In this document: positions 16,485 to 25,379 of the stretch, in pieces | Position numbering within the stretch: the stretch's first letter is position 1 | Layout: each line of letters starts with the position of its first letter | Assembly: GCA_944326085.1 (NCBI GenBank) | Contig: CALVCL010000008.1 | Location: forward strand, 1 to 50,340 | Length of the DNA: 50,340 bases | Direction of reading: 5' to 3' | Source: an uncultured Tidjanibacter sp. | Lineage (GTDB): Bacteria > Bacteroidota > Bacteroidia > Bacteroidales > Rikenellaceae | The notes under the pieces: model-generated | What the model was told of the DNA's origin: nothing | Seen by the model: the letters and a program-made list of their open reading frames with translations, nothing else | Databases searched by the model: none | Program-made: the position numbers and the translations under genes

Positions 16485-17846
16485 ATGTCGAAAGTCATAA
16501 AACTAAAACGTGGTCTCGACATCAGGCTTGTTGGTGAGGCGGAAAAAACGGTCATGCAGATGCCCGTGGCTTCCAGCTACGCCCTCATTCCGGACAGTTT
16601 TCCGGGCATTACACCGAAACTGTTGGTCGCTCAGGGCGACAAGGTCAAGGCAGGTACCCCGCTGTTTTTCGACAAGGCGCGTCCGCAGATTATGTTTACC
16701 TCTCCTGTGAGCGGTACTGTTGCGGAGATACGCCGTGGCGAAAAGCGCAGGATACTGTCTGTGGTGATTAACGCCAATGCGGTTGTCGAGTACGAAACAT
16801 TCCAGGTGTCGGCTCCGGCCAAATCAACCAGGGAGAAGATTACGGAGGTGTTGCTGCAAAGCGGTTTGTGGCCCTTCATTATTCAGAGGCCTTACGGTAT
16901 TGTAGCCAATCCGACCGATACTCCCAAGGCTATTTTCGTTTCCGGTTTTGATACTGCACCGCTTGCACCGGACATGAACTTTGTCCTTAAGGATGAGTAC
17001 GACAACCTCGCAACGGGCTTCGAAGTGCTCAGAAAATTGACTGACGGGAAAGTTCACCTCGGTTTGCGCAATGGCGACAACGGTATACTTAACCGTTTGA
17101 CCAATGTGGAACAGCATCTGTTCGAAGGCCCGCATCCGGCAGGTAATGTTGGTATTCAGATACATCATATAGACCCTATTAACAAGGACGATGTGGTGTG
17201 GACGGTGGATATACAAAATGTGGCTGTCATAGGCCGTCTGTTCAATACCGGAAAGGTCGACATGCACAAGACCATTGCCGTTACCGGTTCGGAGGTGGTG
17301 GCCCCCAAGTATGTATCCATGATTGCCGGTGCATCGATTGAACAGGTGGTTATCGCCGCAGGAGTAAAACATCAGAACTCGGGCGACAACTTCCGTATAA
17401 TATTAGGTAATGTATTGACCGGTACCAAGGCAGACAGTGATGGCTATATCGACCTTTACCACAATCAGGTGACGGTTATTCCCGAAGGCAACAAATATGA
17501 GCTTCTGGGTTGGCTTGCTCCGCGTCTTAACAAATTCTCGGTGTCGCATAGCTATTTCTCATGGCTTATGCCGAAAAAGAAATACGACCTCGACACAAAT
17601 CTCAACGGAGGGAAGAGGGCATTGGTAGTGACGGGGCTTTATGACCGCTATTTGCCGATGGACATTTATCCGCTGTATCTCCTTAAGGCTTGCATCGCCG
17701 GTGACATTGACAAGATGGAAGACCTCGGTATTTATGAGGTATTGCCTGAAGATTTTGCTTTGTGCGAATTCGTGGACCCCTCCAAAACCGACATGCAGGC
17801 AGTTATTGCCGACGGTATCAACCTTATGATTAAAGAATTGAGCTAA
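16485..17846 (+). CDS. nqrA: Na+-translocating NADH:quinone reductase subunit A
   Basis: From ATG 16485 the protein has 453 residues (MSKVIKLKRGLDIRLVGEAE). The open frame continues upstream to 16383, but that part contains the -7 box and no homology, so the internal ATG is the start. NqrA is the cytosolic-side subunit of the six-subunit Na+-pumping NADH:quinone oxidoreductase and is linked to quinone binding. Visible family features are the N-terminal barrel-sandwich region (LVAQGDKVKAGTPLFFDK, FTSPVSGTVAEIRRGEKR) and the later GSEVVAPKYVSMIAGASIEQ. It is the first gene of nqrABCDEF; nqrB starts 4 bp after its stop. Confidence 0.96.
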   Translation: MSKVIKLKRGLDIRLVGEAEKTVMQMPVASSYALIPDSFPGITPKLLVAQGDKVKAGTPLFFDKARPQIMFTSPVSGTVAEIRRGEKRRILSVVINANAVVEYETFQVSAPAKSTREKITEVLLQSGLWPFIIQRPYGIVANPTDTPKAIFVSGFDTAPLAPDMNFVLKDEYDNLATGFEVLRKLTDGKVHLGLRNGDNGILNRLTNVEQHLFEGPHPAGNVGIQIHHIDPINKDDVVWTVDIQNVAVIGRLFNTGKVDMHKTIAVTGSEVVAPKYVSMIAGASIEQVVIAAGVKHQNSGDNFRIILGNVLTGTKADSDGYIDLYHNQVTVIPEGNKYELLGWLAPRLNKFSVSHSYFSWLMPKKKYDLDTNLNGGKRALVVTGLYDRYLPMDIYPLYLLKACIAGDIDKMEDLGIYEVLPEDFALCEFVDPSKTDMQAVIADGINLMIKELS

Positions 17847-17850
17847 GGAT

Positions 17851-19044
17851 ATGGAGACACAACTCAGAAAAATTGTTGATAAAATAAAGCCGACGTTCTC
17901 CAAAGGCGGACGTCTTGGTTTCCTTCATTCTACGTTTGATGCGTTCGAGACATTCCTGTTTGTACCGAATACGGTGACAAAAAGGGGTAGTCATATACGT
18001 GATGCGAACGACCTGAAGCGTACAATGATAATAGTGATAATCGCTCTCCTGCCGGCTCTTCTGTTCGGTATGTACAACGTCGGATACCAGCATTTCGCAG
18101 CAGTTGCCGACCCTGCCTCGCAGGCTATGTGGTTTAAGTGCTGGTGGTACGGTTTCGTACGCATGCTTCCTATGATACTTGTTTCCTATGTTGTAGGTTT
18201 GGGTATCGAGTTTGCTGTTGCACAGCACAAGGGAGAAGAAGTGAACGAAGGTTTCCTCGTTTCCGGTTTGCTTATCCCGATGATAATGCCTATAGATGTG
18301 CCTCTGTGGATACTGGCTCTTGCCACCGCTTTTGCAGTAGTATTCGGCAAGGAAGTATTCGGCGGTACAGGTATGAATGTCTTTAACCCTGCTTTGTTGG
18401 CACGTGCATTCGTATTCTTTGCATATACGCCTAAAATTTCCGGTGAACACGTATGGATACGCGGTTTTGAAAAGGGTGGTGCATACGCTGACGGATTTTC
18501 GGGTGCGACTCCGCTTGGTTACATCAACGACAGCGTGGCCGCGGGTGCGCAGACTCTCGATTTCGGCGGAACTACTCCCTGTGACTGGTTTTGGGGCTTC
18601 ATCCCCGGCAGTATAGGTGAAGTTTCCACGTTCTGCATTCTTATAGGAGCTGTGATACTTATCTATACGGGAGTGGCAAGCTGGAGAACAATGCTCAGCG
18701 TATTTGCCGGTGGCCTTATAATGGGATGGATTTTCAATCTCGTAGGCGGGAATGCATATATGGAGATGCCTGCTTACTATCACCTGCTCCTCGGCGGCTT
18801 CGCATTCGGTGCCGTATTTATGGCAACAGACCCTGTAACTTCGAGCCAGACCAACGCTGGTAAAATAATCACCGGCCTCATCATCGGCATGTTGGCAGTG
18901 CTTATCAGGGTGGTAAACCCAGGCTATCCGGAAGGTATGATGCTTGCGATACTTTTTGTGAATGCCCTTGCACCGCTCGTTGACTACTGCGTCGTACAGG
19001 TTAATGTCCGCAACAGGAAGAAACGTTTGAAAACAGCAAAATAG
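17851..19044 (+). CDS. nqrB: Na+-translocating NADH:quinone reductase subunit B
   Basis: The 397-residue polytopic inner-membrane protein binds covalent FMN at Thr220 in the motif SGAT (217-220, DGFSGATPLG) and non-covalent riboflavin, and forms a main part of the sodium path. Several hydrophobic helices are visible from about residue 55 on; the loop with GTGMNVFNPALLARAF and the late ATDPVTSSQTNAGK are family hallmarks. The N-terminal about 50 residues are cytosolic. It starts 4 bp after nqrA and ends 8 bp before nqrC. Confidence 0.96.
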   Translation: METQLRKIVDKIKPTFSKGGRLGFLHSTFDAFETFLFVPNTVTKRGSHIRDANDLKRTMIIVIIALLPALLFGMYNVGYQHFAAVADPASQAMWFKCWWYGFVRMLPMILVSYVVGLGIEFAVAQHKGEEVNEGFLVSGLLIPMIMPIDVPLWILALATAFAVVFGKEVFGGTGMNVFNPALLARAFVFFAYTPKISGEHVWIRGFEKGGAYADGFSGATPLGYINDSVAAGAQTLDFGGTTPCDWFWGFIPGSIGEVSTFCILIGAVILIYTGVASWRTMLSVFAGGLIMGWIFNLVGGNAYMEMPAYYHLLLGGFAFGAVFMATDPVTSSQTNAGKIITGLIIGMLAVLIRVVNPGYPEGMMLAILFVNALAPLVDYCVVQVNVRNRKKRLKTAK

Positions 19045-19052
19045 TAGCGGCT

Positions 19053-19838
19053 ATGAACAAGAATAACAACGCTTATATTATAATCTACGCTTCGGTGATG
19101 ATTATCATCGTTGCGGTGCTCCTTTCGGTCGCTTCGATGGCTTTGTCCGGCAGACAGAAAGATAACATCGCTGTGGAAAAACAGGGCGCTATTCTTTCTG
19201 CAATAGGTCTTGGCGGCGATGCAGACAAGGTAAAGGATAAAACCAAATACATTCAGGAAGAATACCGCAAGTATATAGTTGAAAGCTATGTCGTAAACGG
19301 TGAAGGCAACGTGGTTGAAGGCGTGGATGCATTCGGCCTTCTCGACAACCTCAAGGCTCAGTTCGCAGCTCCTGTTGCCGACATGCAGCTTCCGGTATTT
19401 GTTGCCAAGCTCGATGATGGCACTGAACTGAATGTCCTGTCGCTTTATGGTGCAGGTTTGTGGGGACCGGTTTGGGGTTACATTGCTTTGGAAGGCGATT
19501 GGAACACCATCTACGGTGCTGTTTACGACCACCAGGGAGAAACTCCTGGTTTGGGTGCAGAAATTTCAACCCCCATATTCGAACATCAGTTCGATGGCAA
19601 AACCATTTTTGAGAACGGACAGTTCACCAGCATTGCTGTACTTAAGGGCGCCGGTGCGTCGGCTGGTAACAATCATGCAGTTGATGCCATCTCCGGCGGT
19701 ACACTTACGAGCCGAGGCGTAGAAGCCATGCTGCATGATTGCCTTTCGACCTATCTGCCGCTTATTGAGAAGAAACGTGCTGCATTGGAAACCGCCAATG
19801 TCGCTTCTAACGAATTAACTGTTGAAAATCATGAGTAA
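19053..19838 (+). CDS. nqrC: Na+-translocating NADH:quinone reductase subunit C
   Basis: The 261-residue protein has one N-terminal membrane helix (about 8-31) and a periplasmic FMN-binding domain. FMN is expected on Thr217 in [10 protein letters not shown] (S214-T217); the canonical motif is SGAT, here SGGT. Other conserved parts are [21 protein letters not shown] and [13 protein letters not shown]. The FMN transferase ApbE needed for maturation is not in the window. The end overlaps the start of nqrD by 8 bp. Confidence 0.95.
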   Translation: MNKNNNAYIIIYASVMIIIVAVLLSVASMALSGRQKDNIAVEKQGAILSAIGLGGDADKVKDKTKYIQEEYRKYIVESYVVNGEGNVVEGVDAFGLLDNLKAQFAAPVADMQLPVFVAKLDDGTELNVLSLYGAGLWGPVWGYIALEGDWNTIYGAVYDHQGETPGLGAEISTPIFEHQFDGKTIFENGQFTSIAVLKGAGASAGNNHAVDAISGGTLTSRGVEAMLHDCLSTYLPLIEKKRAALETANVASNELTVENHE

Positions 19839-20478
19839 GGGAGATAAAGAGCCGATGTTCTCGGCCAAAAACCTCAAACTGTTGTCGGGACCGTTGAGTC
19901 TCAACAACCCTGTAATCGTCCAAATACTCGGTATTTGTTCGTCGCTTGCAGTTACGGCAAAACTGAAGCCTGCTTTCGTTATGGCAATATCGGTGACGGT
20001 TGTAACGGCGTTTTCTAATCTCGTAATGTCCTTGCTTCGTAAAGGAATTCCGAACCGTATACGTATCATCGTACAGTTGGTAGTCATTGCGGCACTGGTA
20101 ATTCTTGTTGACCAGGTACTCAAGGCATATGTTTACGATGTCAGCAAGCAGCTTTCGGTGTTCGTTGGCCTGATAATAACAAACTGTATTATTATGGGCC
20201 GTGTAGAGGCATTTGCATTGGGCAACAAGCCATGGCCGTCATTTCTGGACGGTATCGGCAACGGTTTGGGTTACGGTATGATGCTTATCATCATAGCATT
20301 CGTTCGCGAACTCCTCGGTTCGGGCACGCTATGGGGATACAGGATCATTCCTGAGTCAGCTTATGCCTGCGGTTATATGAACAACAGCCTCATGCTGCTT
20401 CCGCCCATGGCTCTTATTATAGTCGGCGTTATCATATGGATACACCGCAGTAAAAACAGGGACTTGATAGAGAAGTAG
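19831..20478 (+). CDS. nqrD: Na+-translocating NADH:quinone reductase subunit D
   Basis: The 215-residue membrane protein starts at ATG 19831 ([20 protein letters not shown]), overlapping the stop of nqrC; a TTG three codons upstream is not needed. It shows six hydrophobic helices and the NqrD/RnfE signature [23 protein letters not shown] in the middle. With NqrE it forms a paralogous pair of inverted topology that holds the intramembrane iron site. nqrE follows after 4 bp. Confidence 0.95.
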   Translation: MSKGDKEPMFSAKNLKLLSGPLSLNNPVIVQILGICSSLAVTAKLKPAFVMAISVTVVTAFSNLVMSLLRKGIPNRIRIIVQLVVIAALVILVDQVLKAYVYDVSKQLSVFVGLIITNCIIMGRVEAFALGNKPWPSFLDGIGNGLGYGMMLIIIAFVRELLGSGTLWGYRIIPESAYACGYMNNSLMLLPPMALIIVGVIIWIHRSKNRDLIEK

Positions 20479-20482
20479 AAGT

Positions 20483-21103
20483 ATGGAAAACGTATTTAAT
20501 ATTTTTATAAGGTCGATATTTATCGACAACATGGTCTTCGCATACTTCTTCGGCATGTGTTCCTACATTGCCGTAAGTAAAAACGTGAAGACGGCTCTCG
20601 GCCTCGGTGCTGCGGTTACATTCGTCATGGTGATGACAGTACCGTTAAATTACATTATAAACAGGTTTATACTTGAACCTGGGGCCTTGCAGTGGATTAG
20701 TCCTTCGTTCGCCGATGTGGATTTGAGCTTTCTGTCGTTCATCGTGTTTATTGCGGTGATTGCAGCGTTCACCCAGTTGGTGGAAATGATTGTTGAAAAG
20801 TTCAGCCCATCATTGTACAATACGCTTGGTATATTTCTTCCGCTTATCGCCGTGAACTGCGCAATCCTCGGTGGCTCGCTCTTCATGCAGCAGAAGGAGT
20901 TCCTTACCGTAGGCGCTGCTACTTCCTATGGCCTAGGTTCCGGTATCGGTTGGTGGCTTGCCATACTTATGATGTCTGCAATACGTGAGAAAATCACCTA
21001 CTCGAAGGTGCCTGCTCCGCTCAAGGGCCCGGGTATTGCATTTATTATTACCGGCCTGATGGGTATTGCATTCATGTCGTTCCTCGGTATTCAAATAAAT
21101 TAA
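20483..21103 (+). CDS. nqrE: Na+-translocating NADH:quinone reductase subunit E
   Basis: The 206-residue membrane protein begins [29 protein letters not shown], typical of NqrE/RnfA, and has six predicted helices. The Cys in FFGMC (residue 26) and the later [11 protein letters not shown] correspond to the cysteines that coordinate the intramembrane [2Fe-2S] or iron centre together with NqrD. It is followed by nqrF after 13 bp. Confidence 0.95.
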   Translation: MENVFNIFIRSIFIDNMVFAYFFGMCSYIAVSKNVKTALGLGAAVTFVMVMTVPLNYIINRFILEPGALQWISPSFADVDLSFLSFIVFIAVIAAFTQLVEMIVEKFSPSLYNTLGIFLPLIAVNCAILGGSLFMQQKEFLTVGAATSYGLGSGIGWWLAILMMSAIREKITYSKVPAPLKGPGIAFIITGLMGIAFMSFLGIQIN

Positions 21104-21116
21104 CGGGAGAAGGTAT

Positions 21117-22358
21117 ATGGTAGTTTCTATAATAATAGCAGTAGCAGCGGCTTTGATTATATTGCTGTTGCTCGTAGTAATCCTCTTGGTCGCAAAAGCC
21201 AAGCTGACGACTTCAGGAGAGGTTACGATTGATATCAATGACGGGGAACGTGTAATTACTGCACCTGCTGGTGATTCGCTCCTGTCGACGCTGTCGGCAC
21301 AGCAGATATTTCTGCCGTCGGCTTGTGGCGGTCAGGGTACTTGCGGCATGTGTAAATGTCAGGTTCTTGAAGGTGGCGGTGAAATACTTCCGACTGAAAC
21401 AAGCCATTTCTCAAGGCGTCAGCAGAAGGAACACTGGAGGCTTGGCTGTCAGGTTAAGGTTAAGGAAAACCTTAAAATTCATGTTAGCGAGGCTGTACTC
21501 GGTGTTAAGAAATGGGAATGCGAAGTGGTTTCCAATCACAACGTGGCCACTTTTATCAAGGAATTTGTGGTTAAATTGCCCGAAGGCGAAACCCTTAATT
21601 TCCGCAGCGGTGGTTACATTCAGATAGATGTGCCCAAGTATGATGCAATCAAGTATTCCGATTTCGATATCGATCAGGAATACCACGAAGATTGGGACAA
21701 GAACAAGATGTGGGGACTCGTTGCGAAGAACCCAGAACCTACATTCCGTGCATACTCCATGGCGAACCACCCAGCAGAAGGTAATATCATTATGCTGAAT
21801 ATCCGTATTGCCACTCCTCCCTGGGACAGGGCTGCTGGTGCGTTCAAGAATGTTAACCCAGGTATTTGCTCGTCCTACATCTACTCGCTGAAACCCGGTG
21901 ACAAGATTACGATTTCCGGTCCTTACGGTGAGTTCTTCGTGAAGGATACTCCCAACGAAAAGATGTTTATCGGTGGTGGTGCCGGTATGGCTCCTATGCG
22001 TTCGCACATCTTCGACCTCTTCAAGACGAAACACACCAAGGTGCCTGTATCGTTCTGGTATGGTGCCCGAAGCAAGCGCGAGATATTCTATGAGGAGCAG
22101 TACGAGGAAATCGCACGCGAGAATAGCAATTTCCGTTTCGAAATTGCGCTTTCGGAACCCAAGCCCGAAGACAACTGGACCGGATACACTGGTTTCATAC
22201 ATCAGGTAATATATGACAATTACCTGAAAAACCACGAGGCTCCGGAAGATATCGAATACTATATCTGCGGCCCTGGTCCTATGACCGCCGCAGTGGAGAA
22301 GATGCTCGACAGCCTTGGTGTTCCTAAAGAGAACATCATGTACGACAACTTCGGTTAG
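21117..22358 (+). CDS. nqrF: Na+-translocating NADH:quinone reductase subunit F
   Basis: The 413-residue protein is the NADH-oxidising subunit. It has an N-terminal membrane helix (3-27), a ferredoxin-like domain with [2Fe-2S] ligands Cys70, Cys76, Cys79 and Cys111 ([12 protein letters not shown] and LGCQV), an FAD domain with RAYSMANHP, and an NADH domain with [14 protein letters not shown] and [14 protein letters not shown] near the end. The order of electron flow is NADH to FAD to 2Fe-2S and on to the other subunits. It closes the operon, with a terminator 22 bp downstream. Confidence 0.97.
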   Translation: MVVSIIIAVAAALIILLLLVVILLVAKAKLTTSGEVTIDINDGERVITAPAGDSLLSTLSAQQIFLPSACGGQGTCGMCKCQVLEGGGEILPTETSHFSRRQQKEHWRLGCQVKVKENLKIHVSEAVLGVKKWECEVVSNHNVATFIKEFVVKLPEGETLNFRSGGYIQIDVPKYDAIKYSDFDIDQEYHEDWDKNKMWGLVAKNPEPTFRAYSMANHPAEGNIIMLNIRIATPPWDRAAGAFKNVNPGICSSYIYSLKPGDKITISGPYGEFFVKDTPNEKMFIGGGAGMAPMRSHIFDLFKTKHTKVPVSFWYGARSKREIFYEEQYEEIARENSNFRFEIALSEPKPEDNWTGYTGFIHQVIYDNYLKNHEAPEDIEYYICGPGPMTAAVEKMLDSLGVPKENIMYDNFG

Positions 22359-22380
22359 TAGATGACGCAGTAAAATGCGG

Positions 22381-22410
22381 AAAGGGGACCATCTCGATGG
22401 TCTCCTTTTT
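22381..22410 (+). terminator. Terminator of the nqr operon
   Basis: AAAGGGGACCAT (22381-22392) pairs with ATGGTCTCCTTT (22397-22408) with one G-U pair and a CTCG loop, followed by T residues. Confidence 0.85.
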
Positions 22411-22462
22411 GTGCTATGCTTAGTTATTTTCGTTATATTGCGTATAATTAACATTGGCTTTC

Positions 22463-23380
22463 ATGGAATGCAATACCATATTCATGCCCCCTGGTGTGAG
22501 TGACGAGTACGTAGACAGTACCGGTTTGGGGTTCGGTTATGTAACTCAAGACGATATTGGCAGTATTGTCAAACCACGTGCGGAAAATGCACATAAAGGA
22601 ACATACGGGCATGCCCTGCTTGTGTGTGGGTCGTATGGAATGATAGGGGCTGCCGTATTGGCAACAAGCGCAGCCTTGAGGTCAGGATGTGGACTGGTAA
22701 CGGTGCATATACCTGCAGAGGAACGTTTCCCTGTAGTGGCCAACTGCCCGTCGGCATTGTTTAGCCTGGATACTGCGCCGTATTTTACGACATTACCTTC
22801 AAATATGTCCAAGTATACGGTAGTGGGAGTAGGTTGCGGACTTGGACAGCACCCGAAAACAGCGGTAGCTTTGGGAGAACTATTAAAATGGGCCTGTGTG
22901 AACGAAAAGTCCGTAGTACTGGATGCTGATGCGCTTAATATATTGGCGGAAAATAGAGAGATGTTTAAACTCGTACCCATGCATTCTATACTGACTCCGC
23001 ATCTTGGAGAATTGAAACGATTGACAGGGGAGTGGACTGATACCGAAGATATGTATGACATGGCTAACAACCTTGCAAAGCAATTGCACAGTATAGTTAT
23101 AGTTAAAGGTCCAAATACTGCCATATGTAATGAAGGCAAGGATATCGTCTTCAATTCAACTGGAAATGCGGGTATGGCCAAAGGCGGTAGCGGGGATGTG
23201 CTGACAGGATTTATCACGGGACTGTTGGCACGTGGATATGCTCCTGTCGATGCTGCCGTACTGGGAGTTTATATACATGGAATGGCCGGAGACAAGGCTG
23301 CAGATTATTTCGGCCAGGAAGGCATGAATAGTGCTGATATTGTCGATTTTCTGGCCGAGACTTTGAAAGAACTGGAATAA
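22463..23380 (+). CDS. nnrD: ADP/ATP-dependent NAD(P)HX dehydratase, stand-alone NnrD
   Basis: From ATG 22463 the protein has 305 residues. It is a ribokinase-fold repair enzyme that dehydrates the damaged cofactor hydrate NAD(P)HX back to NAD(P)H. Seen are AHKGTYGHALLVCGSYGMIGAAVLA, LTPHLGELKRL and the catalytic loop NAGMAKGGSGDVLTG (Asp245). In many Bacteroidota it is fused behind the epimerase NnrE; here that domain is missing, and the first 25 residues (MPPGVSDEYVDSTGLGFGYV) look like the last strand of NnrE plus the linker. A TTG at 22454 is in frame but not needed. A near-consensus TATATTG box lies at 22434-22440. Confidence 0.9.
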   Translation: MECNTIFMPPGVSDEYVDSTGLGFGYVTQDDIGSIVKPRAENAHKGTYGHALLVCGSYGMIGAAVLATSAALRSGCGLVTVHIPAEERFPVVANCPSALFSLDTAPYFTTLPSNMSKYTVVGVGCGLGQHPKTAVALGELLKWACVNEKSVVLDADALNILAENREMFKLVPMHSILTPHLGELKRLTGEWTDTEDMYDMANNLAKQLHSIVIVKGPNTAICNEGKDIVFNSTGNAGMAKGGSGDVLTGFITGLLARGYAPVDAAVLGVYIHGMAGDKAADYFGQEGMNSADIVDFLAETLKELE

Positions 23381-23392
23381 GACGTATATTTG
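23362..23392 (+). promoter_or_regulatory. Promoter of the small conserved gene
   Basis: TTTG at 23362-23365, a 19-bp spacer and TATATTTG at 23385-23392 form a textbook Bacteroidota promoter that overlaps the 3' end of nnrD. The GTG start follows 32 bp later. Confidence 0.8.
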
Positions 23393-23424
23393 CGTTCAAT
23401 GAAGTTTAACTAAAAAATAAAACA

Positions 23425-23712
23425 GTGGCAAGTTTAAGACGTATCAAAAAAGATATCGAGTATCTTGTGAATGAGGTTATTTATGACTGCTATATTGCTC
23501 TTTACTTCAATCAGGAGAAAAAGGATGAGATATTTGGTGTCGTAGAGGATGCCGTTGCCCTACGCAACGAACTCGTTGAAATGGCCAATCATCCGGCAGA
23601 AAAGCACAACAAGTCGCTTGTCAAAAAGCACTACGCATTTGTTCGCAATGAACTTATGGAGCGCATCGACGGTTTGTTCGAAAAGCTCAGCGATGTAGTG
23701 AACGGCAAATAA
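23425..23712 (+). CDS. Small conserved Bacteroidota protein of unknown function
   Basis: This 95-residue protein (ASLRRIKKDIEYLVNEVIYD at the N-terminus) uses a GTG start at 23425; no ATG precedes the conserved N-terminus, and the perfect promoter 32 bp upstream supports the choice. It is charged and predicted mostly helical, without signal peptide or membrane helix. I recall near-identical N-termini in many Bacteroidales proteins annotated as hypothetical, so it is a real conserved gene, but I do not know its role. It is followed by a strong hairpin terminator. Confidence 0.8.
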   Translation: MASLRRIKKDIEYLVNEVIYDCYIALYFNQEKKDEIFGVVEDAVALRNELVEMANHPAEKHNKSLVKKHYAFVRNELMERIDGLFEKLSDVVNGK

Positions 23713-23730
23713 TCTCTGTTGCGTAAAAAC

Positions 23731-23780
23731 AAAGGAAGTCCGGCAATGTTGTATGTCATGTCGGATTTCCTTTATTTTAT
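23731..23780. terminator. Bidirectional terminator between the small gene and znuC-like gene
   Basis: AAAGGAAGTCCGGCA (23731-23745) pairs with TGTCGGATTTCCTTT (23759-23773), 15 bp with two G-U pairs, followed by TATTTTAT. The two flanking genes converge on it; its 3' side touches the end of the minus-strand gene. Confidence 0.75.
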
Positions 23781-24475
23781 TTGTAATGTGTGAGCCCGTA
23801 ATCAGCAAGCAATGTTGCTGTAAGGTCGTGTGTAGGATAACGGTGAGCCGTGCGATTGACGCATACGATACTATTTACATACTCCATGACTGACCCTATG
23901 TCATGCGACACCATGATGATTGCCATTTGGGTACTCAGTCGCTTTAGAATATCGTAAAGCTCTTTTTCAAATCTGGCATCAACAAAATTTGCAGGTTCGT
24001 CCAATATCAATAGTCGCGGATTGGATATTAGTGCCCTGCACAGCAGCGCCTTTTGCATCTCACCACCGGAAACTTCTCCTATCGGCTTATCCGCTATCGT
24101 CGTAATGCCGGTGAGTTCCATCAATGCTGCTGCTTTCTCCTTTTCATTGCGTCCGATGCGTAAGTATATTCTGCGTGACAGCAAGCCACTGAATATTACT
24201 TCCTGCACAGTAATGGGAAACGACTTGTCGAAATTGTCCTGTTGCGGAAGATAGCCTATCGTGCCGTTGTCCACTCCTATGCCGTCTGCAAATTCTATTA
24301 TTCCCGTATGGGAAACAGTGCCAATTATGGCTTTGACAAGAGTAGTTTTACCGCCGCCATTTGGTCCTATGATGCCAATGAAATCGTCGGAGTAGATGTC
24401 GAACGAAACATTGTTGAGTGCATTCTTTGTGCCATCGTATGATACGGACACATCATGTAGCGACAGGAGTTTCAT
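23777..24475 (-). CDS. Metal ABC transporter ATPase (ZnuC/MntB-like)
   Basis: The 232-residue ABC ATPase has Walker A GPNGGGKTT (37-45), signature VSGGEMQKALLCRAL, Walker B RLLILDEP and switch His in MVSHDIGSV. The GPNGGGKTTLVKAIIG form is characteristic of zinc/manganese importers. It would power uptake with a membrane permease, but no permease gene follows: the next gene downstream is on the other strand. Its start overlaps the end of the substrate-binding gene by 4 bp (ATGA), so the two are coupled. Confidence 0.88.
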   Translation of the reverse strand: MKLLSLHDVSVSYDGTKNALNNVSFDIYSDDFIGIIGPNGGGKTTLVKAIIGTVSHTGIIEFADGIGVDNGTIGYLPQQDNFDKSFPITVQEVIFSGLLSRRIYLRIGRNEKEKAAALMELTGITTIADKPIGEVSGGEMQKALLCRALISNPRLLILDEPANFVDARFEKELYDILKRLSTQMAIIMVSHDIGSVMEYVNSIVCVNRTAHRYPTHDLTATLLADYGLTHYK

Positions 24476-25332
24476 TGACCTGTTATTATGTCGGTTATGC
24501 GAAGTATCTCATCGACTATATTTTCTCCAAGTGGGTCTATCTCAACCGGTTCAGCCTTCATGTCCTTAGCAACAGACATCACAATTTCCTCTGGGAACTG
24601 ACGCTGGTAAAGCAGTTTGGTGATGTGTAGTTCATTAGCCAAGCGGATGACAGCTTCCATATGGACTGCGGATGGTTCCTTGCCTTCCTTCTCAAGGGAG
24701 ATTTGCTCCAGTCCGTAATCTGCAGCATAATATGTGAGTGCCGGATGGTATATTATGAAGGCATCAATTCCGGATGACGTTATTTGATTTGTTACCTTGT
24801 CCGATACAGCATCCAACTTTGAACACAACTGCATGTAGGCCGAATCGTATTTGACAGAGTCAGGAAAGGCTGCCATGATGGCATCATGAGCATTGGAGGC
24901 CATTATCTTCAACTGCTTGGGTGAAGTCCATATATGAGGGTCTATACCGTGAGAGTGTCCGTCACTGTCGTGCACGTGTGAACATGTACCGCTCCTGACC
25001 TCTATGCCTTTGCTTAGGTCTATGATTTGCGTAGCGCTGTTGGAAATGCGTTTTACAAGTTTCTGTTCGAAGTCCAATCGCCCGCTTGTAAACAATATCC
25101 GCGACTTTTCTATACCGGTCATCTGCGATGCGGCAGGGGAGAATGTCTCCGGACTCGCTCCGTCTGGAACAAGTACCTCGATTTTGAAATCGCCGCAAGT
25201 TATCGTTTCGATGATATATTTGATTGGCGAAATGGAGACCGCAAGAGTTTCCTCCTGCACAACATCATTATGAGAGCATCCTGTACTGGCTAAAAGTATC
25301 AGACTTGCAAATATGATATATATGTGCTTCAT
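24472..25332 (-). CDS. Metal ABC transporter substrate-binding lipoprotein (ZnuA-like)
   Basis: The 286-residue protein has a lipoprotein signal (LLASTGC, Cys19) and the TroA/ZnuA fold. It carries a His-rich stretch (HVHDSDGHSHG, residues 119-129) followed by DPHIWTSP, and IIYHPALTYYAADYG, which supply metal ligands. The first ligand position reads GASPETFSP, with Glu where many ZnuA proteins have His; that form is common in Bacteroidota. Zinc is the most likely substrate, manganese possible. It lies downstream of the L,D-transpeptidase-like gene and is coupled to the ATPase gene. No permease is in the locus. Confidence 0.88.
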   Translation of the reverse strand: MKHIYIIFASLILLASTGCSHNDVVQEETLAVSISPIKYIIETITCGDFKIEVLVPDGASPETFSPAASQMTGIEKSRILFTSGRLDFEQKLVKRISNSATQIIDLSKGIEVRSGTCSHVHDSDGHSHGIDPHIWTSPKQLKIMASNAHDAIMAAFPDSVKYDSAYMQLCSKLDAVSDKVTNQITSSGIDAFIIYHPALTYYAADYGLEQISLEKEGKEPSAVHMEAVIRLANELHITKLLYQRQFPEEIVMSVAKDMKAEPVEIDPLGENIVDEILRITDIITGQ

Positions 25333-25379
25333 TGCTGTGTTATCAAAAAATCAGCAAAAACATTGCCTGCAGACTTATG

